Source: Apoderus coryli
Lineage: Eukaryota > Arthropoda > Insecta > Coleoptera > Attelabidae
Assembly: GCA_911728435.2 (NCBI GenBank)
Contig: OU452210.1
Location: 15,608,442 to 15,672,441, forward strand
Reading direction: 5' to 3'
DNA length: 64,000 nt
Part shown: in pieces, positions 24,401 through 39,482 of the stretch
How positions within the stretch are numbered: position 1 is the stretch's first letter
Layout of the letters: each line of letters begins with the position of its first letter
Position numbers and translations under genes: made by a program
The notes under the pieces: model-generated
Database searches by the model: none
Told to the model about the DNA's origin: nothing
Seen by the model: the letters and a program-made list of their open reading frames with translations, nothing else

Positions 24401-27400
24401 TTTGCATCGCAATGAATTTTATTGTAAGCTCTAATGCTTTATCTTTTAGTTTACAGTCGCTTGCTTCTTGAAATTTCTCTTTTCGCTTAACTCTGAAAAA
24501 CAGAGAATGAGTGATATTTTCTAGGATTTTAAAATTTAGCGGTTGTGTCCACCCCTATCACAGGGCTTAAGCGATTTCCCTGTGCGGGAAAGTAAAATAA
24601 TTTCCAATGGAAATTCTATTGAATATTTGTTTTATTGCATCCAAAGAGTGTTCTATTCGATTTTCTATAAAGCACCCATTATTTGACGCTTAGCCGCACA
24701 TAAAAGAATGCTCGTGTTTCACTAAATATTGGACTGTTCTGATGGGAATTGTGGAAATAAATAATGACACACCAGAAGAGAAATCTAATGTAGCACAGCT
24801 TTTCGCTCTTATAGGTATGAAAAATGATTTAAGTTTTGTCGGATAATAATTGAAGCAAACAACTAAATTGATGTAAATTATCTATCTTCACTCCAATAGA
24901 CGGATGCAGTTTATCATCACAGGAACTAATGTGATTATTCTGTCTCTCAGAATATATAATCACATTATTCAAGGTATTAATGATCTAACACAATGCTTCT
25001 CGTAGATAATTTAACACATTTTTCATAATACTTCATCTCTTTATAAATCAATTTTATTTTAAAAATCATTACATATTCTATACATTTTACATAAGGCTAG
25101 CTGTTCAGCTACTTAGTGGCCTAGATTTTTTATAGTTCACTCTTTTATACTCTAAAACTTTATACTTACTTAAATTGCTAGAAAATAATTTGCTTGCTTA
25201 AGCTGTAAATTTACCCTCTGAAGAACAAGCTTTTTTATTTTCCGCATGGCAGCATTAAATACAAATGTATTAACTTCAAGACGAAAAACCTCAGAACGCG
25301 CTTATAGTCTTTTGTAGAAATAATATATGAAAAACAGAAATATAAATTTAAAAATCTCCCGGTTGTGGTAATGGCATAAGAAGTACATACTTCACATCCT
25401 CTTGTTTTAGCCATATTTAAAACAAGTACTAAATGGTTTCGTTTTACTTTAACTGAAATAATGAAAATACATTGCGGACAGGGGCGGCGAGTTTTGTCAA
25501 GTTTTTGACGTTGAAGTTGAAGATGAGAATTTTTATTACGCTAAAAAAAGTTTCATAGTATTCTTGTCTGCTCCAAATGCTGAATTACGACAGTATAAGT
25601 GTGAAAGCAACCAAACATTTTTGGAATCTTGAGACATATGGGTCTTTATGGTTATTTTGTCAAAGCAAAGTACATAAGTTTGGGATACATCTGTATAAAA
25701 CTTATGTCGAAGACCATTATTCTTCATCAAACATTCAAAAAGTGCCATTCTCTATATGCTTTGTAGGGCAGAAATTCTCATATGCATATTATTATTAAAG
25801 TAAATCGTTAATGTGTTATGTTAGATCCAAAGCGTATCTGGTATAAAAGTATATTAAAAAAAATCAACTAATCCTAATCTAAAGAATTCTCGCCACTTCG
25901 GTTTAACTGATCCAAGTTTTACTAAATTTAAATTTTTATGTAGTTTAATCAAATTCCTTCTCATATTTCACAAATTCTGAAAAAGTTTCCTATATTTTAT
26001 AGCAAAACCGGAAAACTGAGTTATTTAAATTTTTCACAGTAATCTACTTGTTGGCAATAAACTCAACTGATAGAAAATTCGAAATTACTTCAATCAACTA
26101 TCGATAAACCATTTTCACTGAATGTTTCCATCGTGTGATGGTGAAATCTCTCTCACTATTCGATATTTAAAATGTTTGATTGCAACGAACTGTATATAGA
26201 AAAGTAATGGACACAAAAATTTAAAAGTTTCATGCAACAAAATGGTAAATTTCAATTTTGAATATGTAATTATTATTTAGACTCTAAATTGGAAACAAAA
26301 ACAATAACCGTCCATTTCTATTTACACAAAGAAAAACTAAAAAATATTTCGATAAATTATTTAAAATATCTGTCCTATATTGCACTAAGCATCACACACA
26401 TGCATATTATGTAAGTCAATTAAGTTACACATAAAATAACAATCAACTTCTGATTATTTTAGCAAATATTTTTCCATATTCATCTCATAACGAATACATT
26501 CTGTATAATTTTTGAATAACAGTATTTGTAAGCAATCACCAAGATTTATCAGATATTTTCATTCTCTTCTTCGGGTTTTCCTTTTATAACACTTTCGTAA
26601 GCCGGTATTGAGATACATCTAGAAAGAAAAATCATTCCTTTTTTCTATGTTCCATAAAAGTAAACATGAAATCTGGATTTTCCATTCTTTCAAATTTCAA
26701 TTTAACACAACCTTTAGATTACGAAACCTTACATTTTGGGATATCGTTATTTACTAAAAAAAAGATGTGGCCCATTTTCTTGAAAAACGGACACTGATGG
26801 ATATTTTTGACAGTAACTGGAAAAATATTTTATTTACCGAAAACAACGCATGTGATATTTTCGTTTGATATTTTCTTCCGCGTGATTACTAATTAAGCTT
26901 GAAATTCTATGAATATAAAACAGGTTTTTAGGCTTTTGGGGTTAAAGCTTTTGAGGGTAGAATAAAAATGAATAAGGAAAATTTCCCTGAAATAAAATAC
27001 TCTTTGAATAAATCTACAGTGCATTAGTCCGTAAAAAAAAATAATTAAAGGCACGTGTTTCACGAAAATTAAAAATTGATGTAGGCATGAATAAACTAAA
27101 TAAATGTTTCAACAAATACTGAAAGCGAAAGACTCCAACGAAGATAGAGGTTATTAGAATTGCTTGCGCTAAAATGATGTCAATGTACCATAATCAAATT
27201 CGTTATTTGGTAAGCGGTTGCGTAAACATTTTCCAGCAAAATAATCTGCCATATTAAAGTGCTTTCAACATGAGGGAGAAAGGACGCGTAACAGGATATC
27301 TGCGAACTACTATTCCCCTTTGGAAAACCATACAAGCATATATTTTTTTTTGGAAAAATTACAATATAATTTAAAATCTGTATATAACATATTCTATGTC

Positions 27401-30400
27401 AAGTTTTTAAAAATCATTCTAAAATATAAATAATAAAAAGGTCAAACGCAAATATATTATTTCATATTTACATGCGAAAAAATATCGATAGAGACATAAA
27501 CAGGAAACCAATAAATTTGATTGTTATAGCTTTGTAATTTGTCATTTCAGAATGTAAGAGTAATAAATTAATGTTCAGCTAATATTTTCCGATTCTCTCT
27601 TATTTTATTACTGTATGTATATTATTATTGTTCTTTTGACAAGATGGCTTTAGAGTATTTTTTTATCATGAGATCTAAATATTTAATTAAAATTTTATTA
27701 GTTTTTATCACATGAATCTGTACTTGTCCCAAGCTGCAACTTTATCATGAACTGATAATAATTTGAACCATACTGTATGCGTATGAAACTGCTCTATTTC
27801 TATTAAAAACGGAAATAATAACAAAACACTCTCATATGGTAATCTACGAAAGAAAAAAGAGACATCACAGTTGCACCTACTAAAGAATACATTTTCAGCA
27901 ATTTATTTCTAGAGAATAATTACAAAAAAGAGTTTTTGTCATAAAAGAGCCGATCATCGGCATTGCGGAGCAGCAAAATGAAACTTTTTGCAGTTCAGGT
28001 TTATGTTCTACCTCCTATTATGAATAACTGCACATAGAACATAGAAGGGAGGAATTCTCAACAGTCGTAATGTTATTCAAATTTACTAGAGGCTTAATTG
28101 TATAATTTTTGAGAAGCTTTCTCACATTAGTAAAAACAAATCAAAGACAGAATTGATTTATTAATTATACATGGTTTTTAATTAACAATTAAAACATTTC
28201 ACAGTATAGTTTTTTTTTCTGGTATTACCCATAACTGCATGATTTTGTTCTTCTCATAATGACAATCTTCACAATCTATAGTTCGAAGAGGAAACATCTT
28301 TGAGATTCGATGTAATAATTTTTTTCAAGCATTTTGGTAGATTTGCCATTTAAAATAAAATGTCTTCATTATAAATATATTTTTTCCATTTTGGTTTGTG
28401 AAAACGGATTTAATTTTTTTTCCTTTTTGCTTGGGATTTTACCTAAATGTCTGACGGTTTCCTGATTCATTGCTTTTCTGGTTAGAACATGTACTTTTTT
28501 ACGCTCATTTCACTTACCCAAATGGTTTGTTTAATAGATATCGCATTCCAAAAATCTATATAACAATTAATGAAGGAATTGTTTAAACTATTTTGTGAAT
28601 GTGATTCCCTAATTATATTTATATAATTATAAATATGAAACCGTTTGATGTTTTTATTTACACTTACTTAAGTTGCTCGTTCAAATATATTCTTTCTTTG
28701 AGGAATCACTATCGAACACAAAATGGACATCTCATATCATTATAGCAGTTTCCCTCTTTTATATTATTTGCTTCTCTATATCCATCAAATCAGTAAAAGT
28801 AGTAAACTAAACATAAACCCAAAATGTCAGTTTCAGATGTAAGTGGGTACATAAAGTTAACAAAGCATATAGTCTAACTAAGTTAACGTCAGTTCCTTCA
28901 TTTGATTTTAGTGAATTTTAAAATAGGTACCTACCTTAAAACTTCTGCGTCTGGAAAGGACGAATTTTATGTTCAAACTTTTATATAAAAAAACTTTTCG
29001 TGTCGAACTACGTTCAGGCACACAAGTAATGAAAATTCATATTGGTCGTTTATTATCGAACTAATAATGATGAGTTATAGAACAAAATATAGTTAAAATA
29101 TTCAGTTATTCAAAGGCACATGGTATTTCAAAAATAATTATTTAACAATGTAGGTACACAAACTATATACACTCTATCTGCGTTGTCTCCGATTGAATCT
29201 TTATTAAAATAATATAATGTTGTACTGCTAAATACAGTAGTTAATTAATTAGTGGATAAATGGATGTGTTAACATCTCCCTCTTCAAACCATATATTAAA
29301 GTTTCACTTAAAGGGCTACTACTACACCTAACAGTCCTTCAAATTACAGTATTCACTAAAGTTACGGAGCTGGAATTATTCAAGTAATTCAAAAAATTGT
29401 TTCAGGAGCGGATATTCATATTTTACTTATTTAAAGAGTAAATCAAGAAATTATATAGTGGTTTTGTTTATTTTTATTTCTACAAAGTACATATTCATTT
29501 GAAAAAGTTTCTGATATTTAACTTGGAATTTCCTACATTATATGATTTTATTTTTTTATTTATTTAAGCGTATTTTAATGCGAAAAGATTTCACACCTTA
29601 GTGCATTCAGTTTGAATAATTGACGCCAAACTTCAAAACTTCAATAACAAACAACAAATTGGTGCTACTAGTTAACTAGAAATAAACTTAATAGAGTTTT
29701 TCTTTCGATTAAAAAAATAATGAAAGCACAACAACTTTAAATTTCAAATAGAAAATAATGAAGCCGAAGATATTTGAAATTTTTTACCAACCCTAAGCCA
29801 TATTTTCGTTTTGAAAAAAAAAATGGAATGAATACTCCGATATGCTTTTCACCATTAATAATGTCTACTTTCAATAGATTATCTTTCTCACATGGTTGGC
29901 ATAGCATACCTACGTGTTTTTAGAGAATCCGCTTGTCCCAATTTTAGAGCAATGAAGATAAGAAAAGTATAAAGCATAAAAATTCGGGAAATATTCGCCA
30001 TGTAAGGAAATATGAAGACATTTTTCATAGAGACCACTTGAATAGATTTTCCAATACGTCCCTCAATATATTTATTGCAGGATGGAAAATAATTATATTT
30101 TAAGGTAAAGACGTACGTGCGGTTTTTCCTGTGTTCTATCGACAGATTTCAGAGCCCGCACCTTCACAGTTTAGTGGCCCATCTTCTCTCATCTCACCCT
30201 CATCCGATAGTTCGAATGTATAAAATCGATATTTGAATAATTAGTTGTCAACACAGGTGATATAAATTTTATTTTGTTAAAAAATCAATATAAACTAAAT
30301 GATCTAAAATATTCTTACCTACACCACATTGCGTTAATTGAAAAACAAACTTATACGTATAAATCAGAATGTCAAACCGAAACAAATGTGCTGTCAAGCA

Positions 30401-33400
30401 GTTTCAGGCAAATTTCTCTTGGTTGTTTTTTTGGAATCTAGTAAATAATTACTTTTAAACAAATTAACGATGGAACTGAAATTAAAATAGTATTGGGACG
30501 AGTTCAGAGAGAGGAGGTAGATATTTATCACAACAGATCACAATCACACGTTTCGGCCGCATCATCAATGTTCTGTTTCTGTTATCTAATGAACAATAAG
30601 TCGAAAATAAGCGTATTATAAGTTTTATTAAACCAAGAATAGTTTGCTTTTAAATAGGTACTAATAATCTAGTCGAGAGATAGATTTTGCCTCATTTCGA
30701 GTTAACAAAACAATGTTTTACAAAAAGGGATTAGAATAGAGCTTTAGGTTTATTAATGGTCTGTAATTAAACCAGGTACCCATTCCATGGTCAGTTATGT
30801 ATTCAAATCATGGGAAACTGGTTTCAAAATACAATTTCATTTAATCTTGTGTCACAGTTTTGCGTTACAATGTTTTTAATTGATATTTTCATCGCAACTA
30901 CGCATAATTAAAACAAGAATTGAATAAATAATAACCATAGACCATAAATATTGTTTTCGTCAAAATATTTAACGTTATCATGTTCATCACTTGCGACATA
31001 GTGAGAATTTCGTCGATTTAATTATTTAGCGTCGACAAAAAATTAGTGATGTTTATTCACATGTGAGTGATCGTCAACGGAAAACCGGGAATTGCTTGAA
31101 AAAATCTAGAATTTCTCAACGATCTTATAAAGACTTATGGGGAAGAAATCAGAACAATCTGCATTATAATGGTCTATTTCTTCGAATGATATTTTATTAA
31201 AAGATTTACAATCTCATAGAAAGAGGTTAACATAAATATATATCCAAAAATATTCTAGTTCCTAAGTATGAAAATAGCATGACATGCATTAGATGAAAAC
31301 TTAATAAGGTATTTAAATATTTTAATTAAATAGAGTATTGTCTAGATACTCTTATAATTTATGCAATGAATGATCAATTTGCACCCAAATGCGAGACCAA
31401 ACTTTTACCAAACACATTTACTCTCATGTTAAAGTATCTACATTGTTACGAAACCCTGTATCACGACTATCTTGACTGAAATATTAATAACACTAAATAC
31501 AAATATTGAGTTGGAAATTTATGGCTACAGTTTGTTCTTCATTTCGTAGTCATTTGTTTTCAGACAAAGGAAATAAACAAATCCGTTAATATATTTGAAA
31601 GTGTTCAAAGTTTATAAGAGCGGCAAAGTTTTAAGGCTTTACAGACGACTAAGTTACTTCTATAATAGGGCAACTTTAAAGAAAGTCTGTTTTAGAAGTA
31701 TTTATGACTCACTTTTGACGTAGTTTTACAGGAAAAAATTCAATATAGATAACTTTTTCTTTTTTGTTGTTTCAGTTTGATATATTAAACCTTCACAAGC
31801 TTATCTACTATATCAGTTTTGGTATAGGAATTTTAAGCAGATAGTTATAATCTTAAAAGTTCTATGAGATTATGGTTTAAAATAACTTAACCAAAATAAG
31901 ATTCTCACTGGTTATTGTTATTCATATTTGAATAAAATTTTGACATTTGAATTGGCTCTGAAATCTATGTGTGTTCCATGCACTATGAATTTGTCATGGT
32001 CCTAAATAAGATAAAGGACGCGATTGCTTATGACAGTATGAGCTTGAAAATGAAATATGAAATAGCGTATGCGTTCGTGTATTGTATCTCCTCTGCATAG
32101 TAAGAATATTTACTCTTTTACCATTGGAAATGTTTGTTTCCATATTAAAAGGGTCTGAGTTACGAGTTTTGTGAACAAACTTTCCTGTGGTAGCATCTTC
32201 AAACGTTTTTCAACGTGAAGGAAATGTTAATGAAGTATACTCAAGAGAAAATTATCTCTGAGGATGCTAACAGTGGTAGAGAAACACGCGTCCAGGTTAA
32301 AAAGTTGTAAAACGAGTTTCTCAATCTACAATATCTACTCTCAAGTTCAAATATTTCAAAACTTCAGCATACACAATTTACACCAAATTTTTAAGCAACT
32401 CTTTTGCAATATTGTTCATTTACATATCAAATCATATTAATATTTAAATTGGAACGCGTTTTATTTTCCACAATATTATAAAATCAATGTTCTATTATAG
32501 TTTTGAACATATTTCCATTTTAAAATTAATATAGTTAACAAATTTTAGGACAAATCTAACTGACACCGATAATTTTGCCAGCATATGAAATAAAAATCAG
32601 ATTTTCTTTAAGACACAACCAAACTTTACTTAATAAAGTGACAACCCTTTGTAATTGAATTATTTTAATTTAAAGATTAAAAGTTTCAAATTGACTTCAC
32701 TTAAAACAGTGCTGTCCAATTTTTTTTGTCGTAACATCAAGTATCAGGTGATTGTTCCTACTTGAGGAGTTGAACTTTTATAATTTATATTCTTGTAAGC
32801 TGGAGCGGTCTCAAAAACTTTGGAAGGAATTAATTTTTCACCTTCCAAAGGACGGAAAATGCTAATTTTATACCATCATTGTTGGAAGCGGATATTATGA
32901 ATAAAATATTAGTTTGTTTTTGAGGCAGAATGATGGTGATTTATTTCTCCAAGGAAAGTACAACTTAATATTGCAGAGAAATAATTATTTAACTTAAATT
33001 ATACGTTATAAGAAGCAGCTGGATCTGTTTTCTACGATATGATACAGCGGTGGATGCATTGAGATTGATTGGTGAAACACAGTCGCAGTCTGTAATAACA
33101 ACAAACTTCAGAACGAAAATCGAGGTTTCTTAAGAATTTCGTTTTAAACCATTTCAGTTTACCATACAAACCTAAAGTCCTTTAAACCTTTACTTTGATT
33201 GAAGCGACTGAAATAAGCAATCAAAGCACAGTCATTTAATTACCTCTCCCAGAATTAACCCAAGTGATAACATTTTACGAGCAAAGCTTACAACATACGT
33301 AGGATATCCCAACATGTGTAAGATACATTTTTAAAACATTTTACCATCTCTTTCAGTATCAGTACGAGCTGCATTTGAAACATCCTGTATATATGTAAAT

Positions 33401-35321
33401 GTGTACATAACCATCAATATCTGAGTTCAATGAAGGCGTTATTGAGTAGGTATTAACTATAGATTGAAATCTACTTCAGAAACACAATCAGACTGTTTAG
33501 CAATCCAACAAATCGCTCACTATATGCGATTATCTAATTTAAGTAGACAACCTTTGCTGACAACCGATAGAAAAATGGTTAAACAGTTTTCGGAAACCAA
33601 AAATATAGTTTAATTTAAGTGAAAAGCTTTAAAGAAATTTTATCTTCAAAGTAATACCACAATTTTAAACCACGAAGTACACTCAACTTACATTCTCAAC
33701 AAAAAACTTATTTGTCTTATCTTTAATCCTGGAGATATAAATTTAATAAATCAAAAAAAAAGCGTTAATAAGAATGTTTAAATACGCTAATAAGTGTAAT
33801 GTTTTTAAGCATATAATTGGGTTAATAACACCAGCATGAAAATGTCTTCACATTCTCTACACTTGAAACAACCCCTTTTCGTTATATCAGTTGAAACAAA
33901 CAATATTCTACTATGGCGAATTTGAAATTTGCATTTCTATTACAGTCAGAATCGGCTTGAGATAAAATGAAATTATAAACGCTGTTTATTGTGACAATGC
34001 CTCAACAGCGGGCCCAGTATATTATCAATGCATTGGCCTAATTATCATTTGGGGATTTAAAATTCTAGTACAAGCCAGCCGGTTTTACAACTACTGTGAA
34101 ACTAACTACTAAGCGAAGTTCTTTTTAAATTCCGGGGGTCATTTGTTTTACTCGCATTGACTAAAATTCAGTGGAATGTCAAATGAAACCACCATCCTGT
34201 TAGAAATTCGATGAGATAATTTTATGCCAATCAAAAGCAGCTAATTGCGCATATTTATTATGCAGTCAACATTTTTTTTCTTGTATACGGCCCTGATAAT
34301 ATTGTATCTCCAATGTATATAGGATTATTTGCCCTGGAGAGAAAGCCTTTTTGTGCGACATTTTGTATATAAACTGGACTCTATTCAATTCTCAAAACTT
34401 TGCTGCTTTGACAATGCGCATTTGGAAATCACGGATTTAAAGTCACAGGTCCAAAATATGCTTTCCTGTATAAGCGACAACAAATTATATGTAAATCTAA
34501 TAAAAGTCCAATTTGCGGCGGTAGAAAATGTAGACAAACGATGATAGATTTTAAATATGGTTAGTTTTAGATTTGTTTTTTTTTTTAAGAAATATTTTGT
34601 TTTGAGTTTGGGTTAATAAACGAACACTTGCATCAGCGTCAGATTGCTAACACTTAAATTTTGTGTGGCAAACTACCTTTCACTTTCACCCTTTAAGAAT
34701 GGATCCATTCCATGTAAGTATATTATAAACAAATATAGTTATAGTGATTTGTCCAAACCCATTTTCAAAATCGTATTAGTTAAGTATACATTATTTTTTG
34801 ATTTTTAAAAGTCTCTTTGCGCAACCTCTATAGATGGATCTACCTTTTTAAAAGACATTATCTGGTTTTTCTCAGAAAAATCTAATTTAAATTAAACTGG
34901 AAAGTCATGATAACTAAATCATAACAGTTGTAAATGAAAAACACTTCTAAACCATTTAAATACGCTCGAACGTTGCCGTAATACTAGTTTTCAACTAATT
35001 CTCGCATATTTACAGTACCAAAAAACAAACGTAAAATTTGTGCGCTAACTGAATCTTTTGATTTGAAATTTATACCTTTAAAAGTTTTGAGAGTGTAATT
35101 TTTTTTACTCGAAAAATTGACATTAATCAATCCTTGGTAAAAGAAATAAAAAATTTATCAAAATTATAAACTACTACAACCAATAACGAAAAATCCTCTT
35201 AATTTTAAGTAATATTGATTAAACAAATTATTTAAAATACATTTAATACACATGAAAAACTTAATACAATTCTAAATAATTTTAAAACGTTTCTATATAC
35301 AAAGTTTTAAAAGTTGCTTAC
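21433..35321. other. Long non-coding stretch, probably the first (5' UTR) intron of mGluR
   Basis: Fourteen kb of AT-rich DNA. No open frame on either strand has recognisable similarity or splice-supported exon structure. A GC-richer patch at 30120-30230 stands out. An ACAGAGTGATT sequence near 21525 resembles the end of the small inverted-repeat element at 40730. Confidence 0.5.
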
Positions 35322-35454
35322 CGGAGTTTTCCGGAAGTTGTAAATAAACCACGCGAAATCTACAGACGGTAGGTAGGTTTCAGCGCTTCAAAGTGGCACA
35401 AGAAGCACGTTTTGTACTGAATTGAACGCTACTAGCAACGAGCTGTTTTATCCA
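35322..35454 (-). promoter_or_regulatory. Candidate core promoter and noncoding first exon of mGluR
   Basis: On the minus strand GGATAAAAC (35454-35446) resembles a TATA box. About 30 nt downstream is TCAGT (35420-35416), the arthropod initiator consensus. The next roughly 97 nt contain no ATG, are GC-richer than the surroundings, and end at a good donor (AACTCCG|GTAAGC; exon end 35322). A second TATAAAAAA lies upstream at 35546-35538. The receptor exon at 21432 needs exactly such an upstream untranslated exon. The link across about 14 kb is inference. Confidence 0.4.
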
Positions 35455-36689
35455 GTGCCATGCTGGCTAGCTTCTGCGCTCCATATTTTCCCGATGTGCA
35501 CACTTTTTGATAAGAAAAATACCCCTGCACCTGGTTTTTTATACTTACACATACAGGATTTTTTTTTATATTTGTATATAATTTTTAAAGACGCCGACAA
35601 AGGGATGTTGACTTGAAACCCACAACAATTAAGTAAATTTGTTGAGATCTGGGCATTTTGTTCGTATTCAAATGAAAATAACTTCAAAAAAGAAGCATCA
35701 AAGAAAATCTTTTACAGGTACATGGCAAATTCTTTTAAGCTTAATTAAATTCATTGTTTTATATAAAAGAAACAATCACTTTTAGGGGTAGTTAATTTTT
35801 TTTTCTCTGGGAAAAAATTAATTCTAAATGAGGGAGTTTTATCTTGCAAATAATGTGTAATTTTTTCTTTTAATAGGTTTTAGAATAGAAATTGTTTTTG
35901 ACAACGAAATATAATTTATTTACACTTGAATCCACTACCTGTTTATAGACAATTAACCCAATCGCACTAACTGAGTTTTGAAGCACAAATAGATCGATGA
36001 ACTATTAAAAAATAAATTACATCCAAAGTTATATTTCAAGTAGGATTTAATTGCTTGTTTTACTAATATTGACTTAGCTAAAATGCTTCAAATGTAAACA
36101 GGTTGCATCATGGAGACATAGTCGATCTGACGCCAAAGAAATCCGTTCACCACCGAATATCCATTAAATTCAGGACCGTATTAATAGCCATGCTTAATGG
36201 GTCTCCCACAGGAAAACAAATAAAACTTATTATCTCCTATACCGAAAAATAAGTGTACACACAGAAATATCGTATTCTGTTTCATGATAGCTATAGTAGA
36301 TGCATTAAAATCGCCAGGGACAAACAACTGGTGATTTTTCTCAAGAAATCGGTTTCAAAACAGCGCAAAATATCATCCATAAATGGTATTTCAGGTTACT
36401 GGAAGTGTACAAAATTATTTCGATTCGAAAAAATATTTAAACCTTACCGATTAATTGCTATTCATAATTTCTTAAACAATCTTTAAGAGGCGCAATATTT
36501 TTCTTAATTTAATTGAGCACTTTTGCTATAATTTTGTTCTGTCAGTACTGAGATTTCAAATTCTGTATTCATAATCAATTAGTTATCTACAAAATTATTG
36601 TTCTTTATAAATTAGGTAGGTACTGAAAAAAAGTTTTTTTTTACTCGATAGTTACTATAAAACCCTAACGTCATCTGGGAATATGATTA

Positions 36690-37530
36690 TAATTTTCATA
36701 AAAATTCTCTTTGAAATTGATATACTTAACGAAAATCTTTTAAGGATTTGCTTCTTTATCTTCATCTTAAAAAGATACAAAAAAAGACTTGAAAATAAAT
36801 GAACATCTCTCAAGTTACCTTATATAATATGCTTTTGTTCAGTATGCACTGTGTAAAAGAAATATTAAGCTCGGAATTCAGAATTTCTATTTTAGTTTTA
36901 CAGTAACCTACTCATTCTCCTCATTTACTTAGGAAAACAGATTAAGAGGAGATTGTGCAAAAGAAAATAAACATGTTTTTTGTCAATATTTCCTTTTGAC
37001 TCAATATAATATCCTACCGTAATCAATTACACTGGAAATATGAATAAAAATTTCCCTTTGAAATTGATATAAGTAGGTACTTAACGAAAATCTTTTCAGG
37101 GTTTGCTGCTTTATCTTCATCTTAAAAAAATCAAAAATAAATGAACATCCTACATTTTACCTTATAAAGGATGCTTTTGTTCAGTATGGTATGTACTGTG
37201 TAAGCTTGGAATTTAGAAATTCCATATTGGAAAAGTTTTACAGTAACCTACCTTACCAAGGCAGAATACGTTGTGTAAAGTAAATTATATTCGGTCAATA
37301 GTTCTTTCATTGTACAGCTGTGCAGATTTCTGTATCGCTATAAATAGATTTGAAACAAAACTGTGTAAAACAAGAAAGAAATATTGAGCTTAGAATTTAG
37401 AAATTCTATGTTAGTTTTAGAGTAACACTCTCTCCTCTCCTCCTTCATTTACTTAGCGATAATCAAGATGTGTTTGGTCAATACTTTCGTCATTTTCAGT
37501 TTCAGGATGTGCAGATATCTGCGAAGTTTG
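36690..37530 (+). repeat. Degenerate tandem repeat, two long copies and a partial third
   Basis: The block with TTTGAAATTGATAT, TTAACGAAAATCTTTT, TTTATCTTCATCTTAAAAA, GCTTTTGTTCAGTATG and TTTTACAGTAACCTAC occurs from about 36690 and again from about 37045 (offset about 354 bp). Part of it (GTGTAA, TTAGAAATTC, AGTAAC, then CTCATTTACTTAG-like sequence) appears a third time from about 37363. It has diverged too far to be a recent duplication. Confidence 0.75.
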
Positions 37531-39455
37531 AAATTGATTTTAAAGACATCTTGTGTTGAAGCAACTGATATTTATTATTTATCATTAATATAGAAACACG
37601 AATCTCTGAAAATATACAAAAAATCAATATTTATATAGGCAGAGAGCAACGCCATAATAATGTATTGATTAAAGCTACTGAGGCCAACTTCCAAATTTGC
37701 GTTCAATAGCAGTTCATATTACCGTATTGACTGTATAGTGTGTACGCATATATCTTACAGATGGCACTTCCTGCTAATAACAAAATTGTAGATCTCAGGG
37801 GAAATTGTATAGGTGTATGTTTTTCAATAATAATTTAATAAACAGATGAAACAGAAACTAGATGCCACTGTCGTCATTCATTTAGGTACATGAAATCAAT
37901 AAATTTGAAAGTGGTGATTGAGGCAGGCAGTCTGGTGAGTGCTATTTAGGAAATCGAATTTTGAGTTAGCACAAGCGGTTCTTGACCATTATATCAAAAG
38001 ACCGAATTTAGCGCTTCTATATCGCAGTTACATTATTTATATTTCAATTTTAACAGTTCAATAATTTAATAAGAAGAAGGGTACCTATTATTCTTCTTAA
38101 AACCCGGAAGAGATGCAAAATCCTGACAGTTTTGTTCACAGTCTCTGTTTTTTCATACTAGATAGAATATATAGTTGTCTCTGATTCATAAAAATTCTAC
38201 AAATGTATTTATTTTATCACTTTCAGATTATACTGAGGTTCTATTTACATGAATCTTGTCAAAATATTGATTATTTTATTACACTCTTTCCATACTAAAC
38301 GTAATGTATATCTAGTCTAAACATGATTGGTTTAATAGGGTAATAAAAACACTGGGTCTTACTTGTATGTACTATGACCAATGAACAAGTAAGTTCTGCT
38401 CCCAAAAGAGAAATAGAGACTCAAATGTGGAAATGATGGAGGTAGGAAAATACATAGTAAATTCACAAAAATTTATTTAGAAAATAACATATTACAGAGT
38501 TGTGACAATTTTAGTAAGTAAAGAAACTAAGTACATTCACTAAGTAGTATTCTATTTTGTAATATAATAAAATATCTATTGCTAAAATCAGTTAGGTCTA
38601 TATAATTATCTAAAAACTTAACATAATCTAAAAATATAGTATTTTATTTCTATTAAAGCCTAGTCAAGATATGTACAAAAATTATTTAAATGCGCAGATA
38701 TGTCGTAGATGACGAATTTATAGATTTAATTGATTTAATTATTTTCTCAGTAATCAGAATCAAAATGTAGGAATAATTTCTGTGGTGGCATATATAGGTA
38801 ATATAGGTACTTTAAGTGCGATCAGTTTAATTGATGATTGATTCGTTTATATTTTTAATTATAATCGAATGTTAATTAAAATAATTGGTCAGTTCCTTCA
38901 TAATTTTACATGTGAATAATGTTTTGAATAATTCAATAAACCCATTATAGAACGAATATTTAGTTATATCCAATTGACTCGAGTAAACCTATACGAATAT
39001 TATGAAATACCGAAAATTTCTCGCACTAAAATATTCATAATTGAAAAATAAATATCGACGTTTAGATATTTTGATAATCTTTAAAGTACAAAGTGTGGTT
39101 CTCAAATCCATATCAATCACGCCTGTCGAATTTGTAGCGTCAAACGTCCAATAGAAGTATCGCCGATTTTGAATTTCGTATGGGGTTGATTACATGTTTT
39201 AGGAGGTTCTTTTGGTTATCAAAAAATGAACAACCATTTCCCCTCTTAAAAGAAAAAAAGGTAATTTAAACAAAATTATTTTTTAGGCCTTGGTGCTACT
39301 ACCCGCACTATTATCAGCATACACAATTATTTTAAGAAATTTAATGATCGCTTCGATGTAGAATGTGTGGTGTAAGATGCTTTAAGGGCAAATATGAACT
39401 ATGATTATCTAACAGCACGTGTCCATGGAAATTTGTGCATATCTGGTAGGGTCTG

Positions 39456-39482
39456 TACCAAAGATTTATTATATCTTTGGTA
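39456..39482. repeat. Short hairpin, perfect 10-bp arms
   Basis: TACCAAAGAT and ATCTTTGGTA are separated by TTATTAT. It is isolated, with no U-tract or coding context that suggests a role. Confidence 0.5.

Noticed and set aside
25536..25798. Overlapping open frames on both strands in the 21-35 kb region
   Set aside because: Short, unrecognised and without splice or promoter context. Chance frames of this size are common across 20 kb.
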